Assembly (NCBI RefSeq): GCF_900112355.1
Contig: NZ_FOLM01000022.1
Span: forward strand, 1-54,993
DNA from: Streptomyces aidingensis
GTDB taxonomy: Bacteria; Actinomycetota; Actinomycetes; Streptomycetales; Streptomycetaceae
DNA: 54,993 nt
Reading direction: 5' to 3'
The notes under the pieces were generated by a model that saw only the letters and a list, made by a program, of their open reading frames with translations, was not told the DNA's origin and searched no databases. The first letter of the stretch is position 1. Each line of letters begins with the position of its first letter. Shown in pieces: positions 1 through 13,862 of this stretch. Position numbers and translations under genes: made by a program.

Positions 1-94
1 TACGCCCGGTTACTTTCCGAACCCGGAAGCTAAGCCTTGCTGCGCCGATGGTACTGCATGGGGGACCGTGTGGGAGAGTAGGTCGCCGCCGAAC
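1..94 (+). rRNA. rrf: 5S ribosomal RNA, 3' part
   Basis: The first bases read as the middle and 3' end of an actinobacterial 5S rRNA: the CCGAACCCGGAAGCTAAGCC segment, the GGTACTGC block and the closing GGGAGAGTAGG...GCCGCCGAAC. About the first 30 nt lie outside the window, so a ribosomal RNA operon ends here. A tRNA follows 4 nt later, so the two are probably processed from one transcript. Confidence 0.92.
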
Positions 95-98
95 ATCT

Positions 99-171
99 GC
101 CCCTATAGCTCAGTCGGCAGAGCGTCTCCATGGTAAGGAGAAGGTCAACGGTTCGATTCCGTTTGGGGGCT
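99..171 (+). tRNA. tRNA-Thr (anticodon GGT)
   Basis: A full cloverleaf can be drawn. The acceptor arm is GCCCCTA with TGGGGGC, the D arm starts GCTC, the anticodon stem is TCTCC/GGAGA around the loop ATGGTAA (anticodon GGT, reading ACC and ACU), and the T arm is AACGG/CCGTT around TTCGATT. No CCA is encoded. It lies just downstream of 5S rRNA and is followed by a strong terminator, so it looks like the last member of an rrn transcript. Confidence 0.94.
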
Positions 172-175
172 CTGG

Positions 176-221
176 AAAAGCCTGATGGGCACTCGCCCGG
201 CGAGTGCCCATCAGGCTTTTT
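176..221. terminator. Rho-independent terminator after tRNA-Thr
   Basis: A perfect 20-bp inverted repeat (176-195 with 201-220, 5-nt loop CCCGG) is followed by T residues, and its left arm starts with AAAA, so it can also work in the opposite direction. It would stop the rRNA/tRNA transcript and also the convergent osaC-like gene. Confidence 0.9.
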
Positions 222-266
222 GTCTTTCCCGGCCAGTTTCTCGGCTGTGCCTTCGGGCCGCCTCGT

Positions 267-2897
267 TCATTCCGGGACGCGAAGCGTCAGGATGGCCATG
301 TCGTCCGACAGCGGGGCGGAGGCGAACCGTTCCACCGCGCGCTTGATCTTCGCTGCCACGGCCCCGGCGTTGAGGCCGGTGCAGGTTTTGAGGATCTCGG
401 CCAGGCCGTCGTCGCCGAGCATGCGGGTTCCTTCGCGGCGTTCCGTGACGCCGTCGGTCACGCACAGCAGCACATCACCCGGGTCGAGCGTCACGGTCTG
501 CTCGTGGAGTTCGAGATCCTCCATGACGCCGAGCAGCGGCTGCGGGTCGGTGGCCGGCTCGACGGTGCCGTCGGGGCGCAGGCGCAGCGGGAGCGGGTGC
601 CCGGCGCACACCATTTTGAGTTCGGCGCCCCCGCCTGGCCTGGCGGCGAGCTCGCCGTACAGCAGGGTCAGAAAACGTGAGCGGGCGCCCTCGTCGAGAA
701 TGGCGGCATTGAGGCGTTCCAGCACGGCGGGGCCGCCCAGGCCCTCGCGGCCGAGGAGGCGCAGCGCATGCCGGGCCAGGCCGGTCACCGCGGCGGCCGG
801 CGGGCCGGTGCCGCAGACATCGCCGATGGCCAGGCCGTAGACGCCCTCCCGGATGGGGAAGACGTCGTAGAAGTCCCCGCCGACCTCGTTGCCCTCGCCC
901 GCCGGCTGGTAGATGACCTCGACCTCGACATTCACGCCCTCGATGGCCGGCAGACCGGGCGGCAGCAGGCTGCGCTGCAGGGACTGGCTGATGGCGGTGC
1001 GTTCGCTGTAGAGACGGGCGTTGTCCAGGGCGAGCGCGGCCCGGCGGGAGAGATCCTCGGCCAGCTCCAGGGTCTCCTGGCGGAAGTGCTCGTCGGCCGG
1101 CTTGCCCAGCACCAGCAGACCGATGACGCGGTTGCGGGCCAGCAGCGGCAGGATGACGGTCTCGCCGCCGACCGCCGCGGCCGTGGCCTGGCCGATCGGC
1201 GTATTGCCGCCGCCCACGCCGTTGAGGTCGCCCAGGGTGAGGCTGCGCAGCGAGGAGCGCAGCGGGATCTTGCGGCGGGCCGCCTCGGCCGGCTCGTGCC
1301 AGGTGCGGACGCCCAGGCCGGCGTCCGGGTCGGGCGGCGGCACCCGTTCCAGCAGATGGCGGATGCCGTCGATGCGGTCCTCGTCCTCGTGCAGCACATA
1401 GGACAGGACAGGCTCGGTGCCGGGTTCGGTGATGGTGTAGACGGCGCACCAGGCGGCCAGGGTGGGGACCGACATCTGGGCCATCAGAGCCAGTGTCTGG
1501 CGCGGATCGAGCGTCCCGGCCAGCAGCTCGGAGGCCTCGACCAGGAAGGAGAGCGAGCCGCGGCGCAGGCGTTCCAGCTCGGTCAGGCGGGCGGACTCCA
1601 CGGCCAGGGCGACCCGGTCGGCGGCGAACTGGAGGCGCAGCGCCTCCTCGTTGGTGTAGCGGCCGGGGGACTCCGAGGCCACGCCGAGCGAGCCGGTCAG
1701 CCGGCCCTCCACCTTGAGCGGCACGGTCACCACGGCGTGCATGCCGGTGCCGCTGAGCAGCGGCACCGCGCCCGGGGCGGCGGCCAGGTCCTCGTGCACG
1801 GCGGGCATGCGCGCGGAGCCGTAGCGTCCGCTGCCGGTCTCCACCGGGACCCGGGCGAAGCGCTGGCGGGTGGAGGGCAGGCCGGTGGAGGCGCGGACCT
1901 CCAGCTCGGTTTCGTCGTCGGTGGCCAGCAGCAGGAAGGCGGCGTCGCCGTCGAGCATGTCGCGGGCGCGCTCCACGGTGCGCTGCAGCAGGCCGTCCAG
2001 ATCGTCCGGGACGGGGGTGCCGATCAGGTCTTCCAGGGTGTCGGGTGCGGCGCCGCGTTGCATGGGGTCGCGGGGGCCGCCGCCGTGCCCGGGGCGCCGG
2101 CCGCCGCCCTGGAGGATGGCGCGCTCGTGCTCGGGCACGAGCAGGCAGACCGTGGAGGGTTCCCCATGGGTGTCGCGGATGCGCAGGTGGGAGGCGTAGA
2201 CGGGGACGATGCGGCCGTCGGCGGCGCGCACCCCGTAGCTGCCCTCCCAGCGGGAGAGGGACAGTGCCTCGGCGATGCCGGTTCCGGTGCCCGGGCTGAG
2301 CGGCCAGGCGGCGAGGTCGGGCAGCGGCTTTCCGGTGACCTGCTCGGCGGGGTGGCCGAACAGCCGGCGGGCGTCGTCGTTCCAGGCGGTGATGGTGTGG
2401 GCGGCGTCCACCTGCACCACGGCCACCCGGGGCGGGGTCTCGGCGGTGGGCAGCTTCTCGACGGGGAGCACCGGGCCGGCGGAGCGGGTGCCGACCAGCA
2501 GCTCGGGCTCGTCCAGGCGGAACCAGACCCGCTTGTCCACGGCGGTGTACTCGACGCCCCAGCGGGTGGAGAGCGCGGCGCACAGCATCAGGCCGCGTCC
2601 GCCCTCGCTCTCGGCGTCCACATAGCCGCGCAGGGCCTCGGCGACCGGCAGGCCGCGCTCGGGGTGGCGGTCGGCGACCTCGACGCGGACGCCCTTGGCA
2701 TCGCGCAGGCAGTGCACCTCGGCGCTGGTGCCCGCGTGGATCACGGCATTGGTGACGAGTTCGCTGGTGAGCACCACGGCGTCATCGATGAGGTCGTCCA
2801 GACCCCAGCCCTGGAGGGTGTCCCGGACGAAGCCGCGTGCGGTCGCGACGGAGCGCCCGACCGGCTCAAAGGTGGCCGCAGCTCGCGCGGTGATCAC
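267..2897 (-). CDS. osaC: OsaC-like PP2C phosphatase with anti-sigma-kinase, PAS and GAF domains
   Basis: 876-residue multidomain regulator starting at GTG, with GGGGGAG a few bases upstream. Residues about 1-130 form an RsbW-type ATP-binding domain (LTSELVTNAVIHAG, then ESEGGRGLML). A PAS domain follows (about 155-262), then two GAF-like regions (about 290-440 and 445-630) and a C-terminal SpoIIE/PP2C phosphatase (about 645-876, with GGDFYDVF, GDVCGTG and VTDGVTERR). Proteins of this kind act in the cytoplasm in sigma-B partner switching. The S. coelicolor homologue OsaC, divergent from osaA, returns SigB activity to normal after osmotic stress. The same divergent arrangement with a poly-HAMP kinase is present here, so the symbol is given by domain order plus synteny. 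Confidence 0.85.
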   Translation of the reverse strand: MITARAAATFEPVGRSVATARGFVRDTLQGWGLDDLIDDAVVLTSELVTNAVIHAGTSAEVHCLRDAKGVRVEVADRHPERGLPVAEALRGYVDAESEGGRGLMLCAALSTRWGVEYTAVDKRVWFRLDEPELLVGTRSAGPVLPVEKLPTAETPPRVAVVQVDAAHTITAWNDDARRLFGHPAEQVTGKPLPDLAAWPLSPGTGTGIAEALSLSRWEGSYGVRAADGRIVPVYASHLRIRDTHGEPSTVCLLVPEHERAILQGGGRRPGHGGGPRDPMQRGAAPDTLEDLIGTPVPDDLDGLLQRTVERARDMLDGDAAFLLLATDDETELEVRASTGLPSTRQRFARVPVETGSGRYGSARMPAVHEDLAAAPGAVPLLSGTGMHAVVTVPLKVEGRLTGSLGVASESPGRYTNEEALRLQFAADRVALAVESARLTELERLRRGSLSFLVEASELLAGTLDPRQTLALMAQMSVPTLAAWCAVYTITEPGTEPVLSYVLHEDEDRIDGIRHLLERVPPPDPDAGLGVRTWHEPAEAARRKIPLRSSLRSLTLGDLNGVGGGNTPIGQATAAAVGGETVILPLLARNRVIGLLVLGKPADEHFRQETLELAEDLSRRAALALDNARLYSERTAISQSLQRSLLPPGLPAIEGVNVEVEVIYQPAGEGNEVGGDFYDVFPIREGVYGLAIGDVCGTGPPAAAVTGLARHALRLLGREGLGGPAVLERLNAAILDEGARSRFLTLLYGELAARPGGGAELKMVCAGHPLPLRLRPDGTVEPATDPQPLLGVMEDLELHEQTVTLDPGDVLLCVTDGVTERREGTRMLGDDGLAEILKTCTGLNAGAVAAKIKRAVERFASAPLSDDMAILTLRVPE

Positions 2898-2925
2898 GTC
2901 ACTCCCCCAAGAAGGTGTCTCGTCC

Positions 2926-2949
2926 GCCGTCCGCTCCCTCGCGGACGGC
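2926..2949 (-). other. Hairpin in the osaC leader
   Basis: A perfect 9-bp inverted repeat (GCCGTCCGC with GCGGACGGC, 6-nt loop) lies about 30 nt upstream of the osaC GTG start, in the osaC/osaA intergenic region. It may be a leader-mRNA structure. Nothing in the sequence shows what it does. Confidence 0.4.
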
Positions 2950-3133
2950 CAAGGGTCAGGTTACTGAGGTACCCGGCCGTGGTGGGCGGCGCATCCTGCG
3001 TTTTCCCTCCTTATGGGAACTGCCCGGTGCGCGATGCTGCCGAACTGTTATCGCCCGGTTGGGAATGGGTGAAACACTGGGGGTGCTGGACCGAAGATCC
3101 CGGCGGAAGAACCTAGCCTGCGGGAGGGCAACA

Positions 3134-8845
<5,712 letters not shown>

Positions 8846-8854
8846 ACACCGTTG

Positions 8855-8891
8855 CCGGCGCCCGGAGTAGGGGGAACCTTCCGGGCGCCGG
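8855..8891 (+). terminator. Hairpin between osaA and osaB
   Basis: A perfect 12-bp GC-rich inverted repeat (8855-8866 with 8880-8891, 13-nt loop) starts 9 nt after the osaA stop. There is no T tract. It could terminate or attenuate the osaA transcript, so that osaB is partly expressed from its own promoter in the 206-bp gap. Confidence 0.5.
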
Positions 8892-9050
8892 GGACGTTGC
8901 GGTGCATGACGGTGACATCATCGTGACTGGGTGTGTCCGGGCCCGGGATGCGGCTACCATGTGCGGCACGGACAGCGGGGCGGCGCATCAGGGTGCCGCT
9001 CCGGAGGGCGGCAGCAGCGGCCAAGCCGCGGGGCGGAGGAGGAGCAGGCC

Positions 9051-9734
9051 ATGGTGCAGAAGGCCAAGATCCTCCTGGTCGATGACCGGCCGGAGAATCT
9101 GCTCGCGCTGGAGGCCATTCTCTCGGCGCTCGATCAGACCCTGGTCCGGGCATCCTCCGGGGAGGAAGCACTCAAGGCACTGCTCACGGACGATTTCGCG
9201 GTGATCCTGCTCGATGTGCAGATGCCGGGCATGGACGGCTTCGAAACGGCCGCGCACATCAAGCGGCGGGAGCGCACCCGGGACATCCCGATCATCTTCC
9301 TCACCGCGATCAACCACGGGCCGCACCACACCTTCCGCGGCTATGCGGCCGGGGCGGTGGACTACATCTCCAAGCCGTTCGACCCGTGGGTGCTGCGGGC
9401 GAAGGTCTCGGTCTTCGTGGATCTCTACATGAAGAACCTTCAGCTCCGCGAGCAGGCCGCGCTGTTGCGCCGGGAACTGGACGGCGGCGCGGTCCCGGAG
9501 AACGGCACCGGCCAGGTCAACGGCGGCCTGCTGCCGGAGCTCTCGGCGCGGCTGGCGGCCGTGGAGGAACAGGCCGAGGCGCTGAGCAAGGAACTGGAGA
9601 AGGCACCGGGTGGCAACACCACCGCGGTGGCCACCGCGGCGCACCTGGAGCGCAAGCTGCGTTCCCTGCGCCGTGCCTTCGACGCCCTGGACCCCGGCGG
9701 CTCCGGCCCCGGCCAGGGCGACAAGCCCGCCTGA
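9051..9734 (+). CDS. osaB: OsaB-like orphan response regulator
   Basis: 227 residues from ATG at 9051, preceded by GGAGGAG 8 nt upstream, which decides the start. The N-terminal CheY-like receiver has the acidic pair D11/D12, phospho-acceptor D55 (LLDVQMPGMDG) and the conserved Lys in SKPFD. The rest (about 125-227) has no DNA-binding fold that I recognise. It looks helical, with heptad-like Leu/Glu spacing (LSARLAAVEEQAEALSKELE), which suggests coiled-coil pairing. In S. coelicolor OsaB is needed for growth under osmotic stress and lies directly downstream of osaA, as here. It presumably receives phosphate from the OsaA phosphorelay. Confidence 0.85.
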   Translation: MVQKAKILLVDDRPENLLALEAILSALDQTLVRASSGEEALKALLTDDFAVILLDVQMPGMDGFETAAHIKRRERTRDIPIIFLTAINHGPHHTFRGYAAGAVDYISKPFDPWVLRAKVSVFVDLYMKNLQLREQAALLRRELDGGAVPENGTGQVNGGLLPELSARLAAVEEQAEALSKELEKAPGGNTTAVATAAHLERKLRSLRRAFDALDPGGSGPGQGDKPA

Positions 9735-9763
9735 ACGAACTCCCGCCCGCCGCCGCGCCGGTG

Positions 9764-9787
9764 ACACCGGGGCGCGGGCCCGGGTGT
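9764..9787 (+). terminator. Weak hairpin after osaB
   Basis: ACACCGGGG pairs with CCCGGGTGT (8 of 9) across a 6-nt loop, 29 nt after the osaB stop. There is no T tract. It is a possible weak terminator. Confidence 0.3.
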
Positions 9788-9828
9788 CCGGGGCGGCATT
9801 CCTCCGTGCCGCGGCTCACCGTCCCCGG

Positions 9829-9834
9829 TAACCT
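9829..9834 (+). promoter_or_regulatory. -10-like TAACCT, possible leaderless promoter of ftsK
   Basis: TAACCT ends 6 nt before the ATG at 9841 and no Shine-Dalgarno sequence precedes that ATG. A transcript starting at or next to the A of ATG would be leaderless. No good -35 is visible. Confidence 0.45.
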
Positions 9835-9840
9835 CACCCC

Positions 9841-12639
9841 ATGGCCTCAGGTACGTCCGGCAGAAATCCCCAGGACACGCGCGCCGGGCGCAGTGGCGGG
9901 GGACCGAAGAAGGCGGCGGCCCGCAAACCGGCCGCCGGGAAGACGGCTGCCAAGAAGACCGCCGCCAAGAAGACCACGGCCGCAAAGACCCCGGCCGTGA
10001 AGGCACCGGCGGTCCGGCAGCCCCCGCGCAACCCCGTGCTGCGGCTGCTGCGCGCCCTGTGGATGGGCATCGCCCACCCCCTGGGCGCCCTGCTGCGCTC
10101 GATAGGAAAGGGCGCCCGAGGGCTCGACCCGGCGCACCGCAAGGACGGCGAGGCGCTGCTGCTGATCGGCCTGGCCCTGGTGGTGGCCGCCGGCACCTGG
10201 TCCAGCCCGCAGGGGCCGGTGGGCGATCTGGTGACCCTGGTGGTCACCGGCGCCCTGGGCCGGCTGGATCTGGTGCTGCCGCTGCTGCTGCTGTTCATGG
10301 CGGTGCGGCTGTTCCGCTATCCGCAGCAGCCGGAGGCCAACGGGCGGATCGTCATCGGTCTGAGCGCGCTGGTGCTCGGGGTGCTGGGGCTGGTGCACAC
10401 CGCCACCGGTGCGCCGGGGCGCAGTGCCGGGGCGCAGGCCCTGCAGGACGCCGGCGGGCTGATCGGCTGGGCCGCCTCCCGGCCGCTGATCTTCCTGGTC
10501 GGCGAGGTGCTGGCGGTGCCGTTGCTGCTGCTGGTCACCGTGTTCGGGGTGCTGGTGGTGACGGCCACGCCGGTGAACGCGATTCCGCGCCGGCTGCGCG
10601 CGGCGGCGGTCCGGCTGGGCCTGCTGGAGGCGCCCAGTGAACAGGAACCGGCCCCGGCACCGGCCGCGGCGGGGGCCGACGACGACGGCCCGGAGGACTG
10701 GGACGCCGCCGAGGAGAACGCACTGCGCCGGGCCCGGCTGCGCGCCCTGCCCGGCGGCCGGGACCCCTCCGGGGAGCCGGGTGCCGGTCCCGGGGCCGGC
10801 CGGGGCCGCGGCCGGGGCTCCCGGCGGCGCACCGCCAAACCCGCGGCGGAGCCGTCCGCCGGCGACCATGTGGTGGGCGATCCGGTGGACGTGGCCGCCG
10901 CGGCGGCCGCCGCGCTGGACGGCGCGGTGCTGCACGGCGTCAACCCCTCGCCGGTGGTGGCCGATCTCAGCAGCCGGATCAGCATGCGCCGCGCCGACCC
11001 GGGCACCGCCTCGGCGGCCCCGGTCGCGGAGCCCGCGGCGCCCGGCCGGGGGGAGGGCGAGGGCGACCCGGCCGCCTCGCGGGTGCCGGATCTGACCAAG
11101 CCCGCGCCGGTCTCCTCCGAGCCCCTGCCGCCGCGCGCCGAACAGCTCCAGCTCGCCGGGGACATCACCTACACGCTGCCCGCCCTGGACCTGCTGGAGC
11201 GCGGCGGGCCCGGCCGTACCCGCAGCCCGGCCAACGACGCCGTGGTGGATTCCCTCACCGAGGTCTTCTCCCAGTTCAAGGTGGACGCCCGGGTCACCGG
11301 CTTCACCCGGGGCCCGACCGTCACCCGCTACGAGGTGGAGCTCGGCCCGGCCGTCAAGGTGGAGAAGATCACCGCGCTCACCAAGAACATCGCCTATGCG
11401 GTGGCCAGCCCGGATGTGCGGATCATCAGCCCCATCCCGGGCAAGTCCGCGGTCGGCATCGAGATCCCCAACAGCGACCGGGAGATGGTCAACCTCGGCG
11501 ACGTGCTGCGCACCGCGGACGCGGTGGGGGAGGACCACCCGCTGGTGGTGGCCCTGGGCAAGAACGTGGAGGGCGGCTACGAGACGGCCAATCTGGCCCG
11601 GATGCCGCATCTGCTGGTGGCCGGCGCCACCGGCTCCGGCAAGTCCTCCAACATCAACTGCCTGATCACCTCGCTGCTGATGCGGGCCACCCCGGAGCAG
11701 GTGCGGCTGGTCCTGGTGGACCCCAAGCGCGTCGAGCTGACCGCCTACGAGGGCATCCCGCATCTGATCACCCCGATCATCACCAACCCCAAGCGGGCCG
11801 CCGAGGCGCTCCAGTGGGTGGTGCGCGAGATGGACCTGCGCTACGACGACCTCGCCACCTACGGCTACCGGCACATCGACGACTTCAACACGGCGGTGCG
11901 CTCCGGCAGGCTCACGGCGGCCGAGGGCGAGGAGCGCGAGCTGAGCCCTTATCCGTATCTGCTGGTCATCGTGGACGAGCTGGCCGACCTGATGATGGTG
12001 GCGCCGCGGGACGTGGAGGACGCGATCGTGCGGATCACCCAGCTCGCCCGCGCTGCCGGCATCCATCTGGTGCTGGCCACCCAGCGGCCCAGCGTGGACG
12101 TCGTGACCGGCCTGATCAAGGCGAATGTGCCGTCCCGGCTGGCCTTCGCCACCTCCTCGCTCGCCGACAGCCGGGTCATCCTGGACCAGGCCGGGGCGGA
12201 GAAGCTGATCGGCAAGGGCGACGCCCTCTTCCTGCCCATGGGCGCGGGCAAGCCGGTCCGGATGCAGGGCGCGTTCGTCACCGAGGGGGAGATCGCCGCG
12301 GTCGTGGCGCACTGCAAGCAGCAGATGGCCCCGGTGTTCCGGGACGATGTGGTGGTCGGCGGCAAGGACCGGAAGAAGGAGATCGACGAGGAGATCGGCG
12401 ACGACCTGGACCTGCTCTGCCAGGCCGCCGAGCTGGTGGTCGGCACCCAGTTCGGCTCCACCTCCATGCTCCAGCGCAAGCTGCGGGTCGGCTTCGCCAA
12501 GGCGGGCCGGCTGATGGACCTGATGGAGAGCCGGGGCGTGGTCGGCCCCAGCGAGGGCTCCAAGGCCCGGGACGTGCTCGTCAAACCGGACGAACTCGAC
12601 GGTGTTCTTGCCCTTCTCCGGGGTGAAAACGGGTCATAG
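9841..12639 (+). CDS. ftsK: FtsK/SpoIIIE DNA translocase
   Basis: 932-residue septal DNA pump. It starts with a Lys/Ala-rich tail (about 20-65: repeated KKTAAKK) and then several hydrophobic segments (about 105-255) that anchor it in the membrane. A long Pro/Ala/Arg-rich linker (about 260-430) leads to the RecA-like motor, with Walker A GATGSGKSS near residue 597 and Walker B LLVIVDELADL near 706. The C-terminal winged-helix gamma domain (about 850-932, GSTSMLQRKLRVGF) reads orientation sequences on DNA. In Streptomyces FtsK clears chromosomes from sporulation septa. The likely start is the ATG 6 nt after a -10-like element. Confidence 0.96.
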   Translation: MASGTSGRNPQDTRAGRSGGGPKKAAARKPAAGKTAAKKTAAKKTTAAKTPAVKAPAVRQPPRNPVLRLLRALWMGIAHPLGALLRSIGKGARGLDPAHRKDGEALLLIGLALVVAAGTWSSPQGPVGDLVTLVVTGALGRLDLVLPLLLLFMAVRLFRYPQQPEANGRIVIGLSALVLGVLGLVHTATGAPGRSAGAQALQDAGGLIGWAASRPLIFLVGEVLAVPLLLLVTVFGVLVVTATPVNAIPRRLRAAAVRLGLLEAPSEQEPAPAPAAAGADDDGPEDWDAAEENALRRARLRALPGGRDPSGEPGAGPGAGRGRGRGSRRRTAKPAAEPSAGDHVVGDPVDVAAAAAAALDGAVLHGVNPSPVVADLSSRISMRRADPGTASAAPVAEPAAPGRGEGEGDPAASRVPDLTKPAPVSSEPLPPRAEQLQLAGDITYTLPALDLLERGGPGRTRSPANDAVVDSLTEVFSQFKVDARVTGFTRGPTVTRYEVELGPAVKVEKITALTKNIAYAVASPDVRIISPIPGKSAVGIEIPNSDREMVNLGDVLRTADAVGEDHPLVVALGKNVEGGYETANLARMPHLLVAGATGSGKSSNINCLITSLLMRATPEQVRLVLVDPKRVELTAYEGIPHLITPIITNPKRAAEALQWVVREMDLRYDDLATYGYRHIDDFNTAVRSGRLTAAEGEERELSPYPYLLVIVDELADLMMVAPRDVEDAIVRITQLARAAGIHLVLATQRPSVDVVTGLIKANVPSRLAFATSSLADSRVILDQAGAEKLIGKGDALFLPMGAGKPVRMQGAFVTEGEIAAVVAHCKQQMAPVFRDDVVVGGKDRKKEIDEEIGDDLDLLCQAAELVVGTQFGSTSMLQRKLRVGFAKAGRLMDLMESRGVVGPSEGSKARDVLVKPDELDGVLALLRGENGS

Positions 12640-12878
12640 CGCGGATGGCGGACCGACCGTGGGGGAAGGGGTTGCGGCACGGCCGCCGCCGGCCGGTGCG
12701 CCACCCCGCGGGGCGCATTGTCCGGCGGCCGGCCACAGTCCGCCAGCCGTGCCGGGCCGCCGGAGCCACCCGGCACCAGATGGCCCACAAACTGAGGTCA
12801 TCCCGCTTGCCGCTCCCTTCCCCCGAGCCCCTAGACTTGTCCGCATAACACGCGGCTTCACGCTCGAAAGGCGCCCCC

Positions 12879-13709
12879 GTGTCCCACGGCAACTCACCCC
12901 CCAGCGACCGGCCTTCGGTCGGCCGGACCCTCCAGCAGGCCCGTCTGGCAGCCAAGCTGACCGTGGAGGAGGTCAGCGCGACAACGCGCGTACGCGTCCC
13001 CATCATCCAGTCCATCGAGCAGGACGATTTCTCGCGCTGCGGCGGCGACGTCTACGCCCGCGGCCATATCCGGACGCTGGCGCGCGCCGTGGGTATCGAT
13101 CCCGCCGAACTGATCGAGCAGTTCAACGCCGAGCGGGGCACCGCGCCGGTGACGGTCCCGACCGCGCCGGTGTTCGAGGCCGAGCGGATCCGTCCCGAGC
13201 CGCGCCGCCCGAACTGGACGGCCGCCATGATGGCCGCGATCGTCGCCGTCGTCGGCTTTGTGGCGTTCACCGTGTTCAGCGGGGACGACAAGGAAACCGG
13301 CACGGTCGCCGAGGACACCACCAACGGCGGCCCGCAGGCCGAGGAGACCACCGGCCCGGAGCCGGAGGAGGAGCCGGGCAAGCCCGTGGGTGACACCGGG
13401 CAGCAGCCCGAGCCCACCCCGACCGACAGCGCGGTGGCCGGTGTGCCCGCCGACAAGGTCACGGTCAAGGTGGAGGCCAACGGCCGGAGCTGGATCTCGG
13501 TCAAGGACCAGAACGGGCAGCAGCTCTTCGAGGGCGAGCTGAACAGCGGCGACTCCGAGACCTTCACCGCGGACGAGCAGATCGACCTGGTCACCGGGAA
13601 CGCCGGCGCCATAGAGCTCTACGTCAACGGCAAGCACATCGACGACGTGGGCGGCGCCGGCGAGGTGCAGCGGCTCAGCTTCACCAAGGGAGATCCCGAG
13701 GAGGGCTGA
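12879..13709 (+). CDS. RodZ-like HTH membrane protein (DUF4115)
   Basis: 276 residues from GTG at 12879, with AAAGG about 8 nt upstream. Residues about 10-90 are a Cro/RodZ-type helix-turn-helix (VGRTLQQARLAAKLTVEEVS), followed by one membrane segment (about 107-130), an acidic Pro/Glu/Thr-rich linker (about 135-185) and a C-terminal beta-rich DUF4115/RodZ domain (about 190-276) outside the membrane. RodZ proteins tie MreB-type cytoskeleton to envelope growth; the exact role in Streptomyces is not clear from sequence. The 239 bp upstream hold no gene. A TAGACT hexamer at 12832-12837 is a possible -10, with TTGCCG 19 bp before it. Confidence 0.85.
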   Translation: MSHGNSPPSDRPSVGRTLQQARLAAKLTVEEVSATTRVRVPIIQSIEQDDFSRCGGDVYARGHIRTLARAVGIDPAELIEQFNAERGTAPVTVPTAPVFEAERIRPEPRRPNWTAAMMAAIVAVVGFVAFTVFSGDDKETGTVAEDTTNGGPQAEETTGPEPEEEPGKPVGDTGQQPEPTPTDSAVAGVPADKVTVKVEANGRSWISVKDQNGQQLFEGELNSGDSETFTADEQIDLVTGNAGAIELYVNGKHIDDVGGAGEVQRLSFTKGDPEEG

Positions 13710-13755
13710 GCCCTTCCGCATCCCGGGGCCCTTGTCCGGTCCCGTCCCGCTCTTC

Positions 13756-13792
13756 CCGGCCCCCGCCGCGGCGCACCCGCGGCGGGGGCCGG
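13756..13792 (+). terminator. Strong hairpin after the RodZ-like gene
   Basis: A perfect 15-bp GC stem (13756-13770 with 13778-13792) closes a 7-nt loop 46 nt after the stop codon. There is no T tract, as is common in high-GC actinomycetes. Confidence 0.6.
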
Positions 13793-13850
13793 CCGGCGTT
13801 CGGGCACCAGTCCCCGGCCGTCCCGCGCGGAGAGCCGCTCCGGGACGAAG

Positions 13851-13856
13851 TACGCT
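13851..13856 (+). promoter_or_regulatory. -10-like TACGCT, possible leaderless promoter of rimO
   Basis: TACGCT ends 6 nt before the rimO ATG at 13863, with no ribosome binding site in between. This fits a leaderless start. Confidence 0.5.
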
Positions 13857-13862
13857 GAGAGC

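Noticed and set aside
98..171. tRNA-Thr as integration site for the integrase
   Set aside because: It is more than 50 kb from the integrase, intact, and no matching 3' tRNA fragment was seen near the integrase.
768..2900. Open frame antisense to osaC
   Set aside because: Gly/Ala/Gln-rich with no domain; the minus-strand protein has complete ATPase, PAS, GAF and PP2C motifs.
2915..3133. Upstream extension of the osaA open frame
   Set aside because: It overlaps the osaC promoter region and has no ribosome binding site, while GTG at 3134 has GGGAGGG just before it.
9847..12312. Open frame antisense to ftsK
   Set aside because: No ribosome binding site or motif; FtsK on the plus strand is certain.
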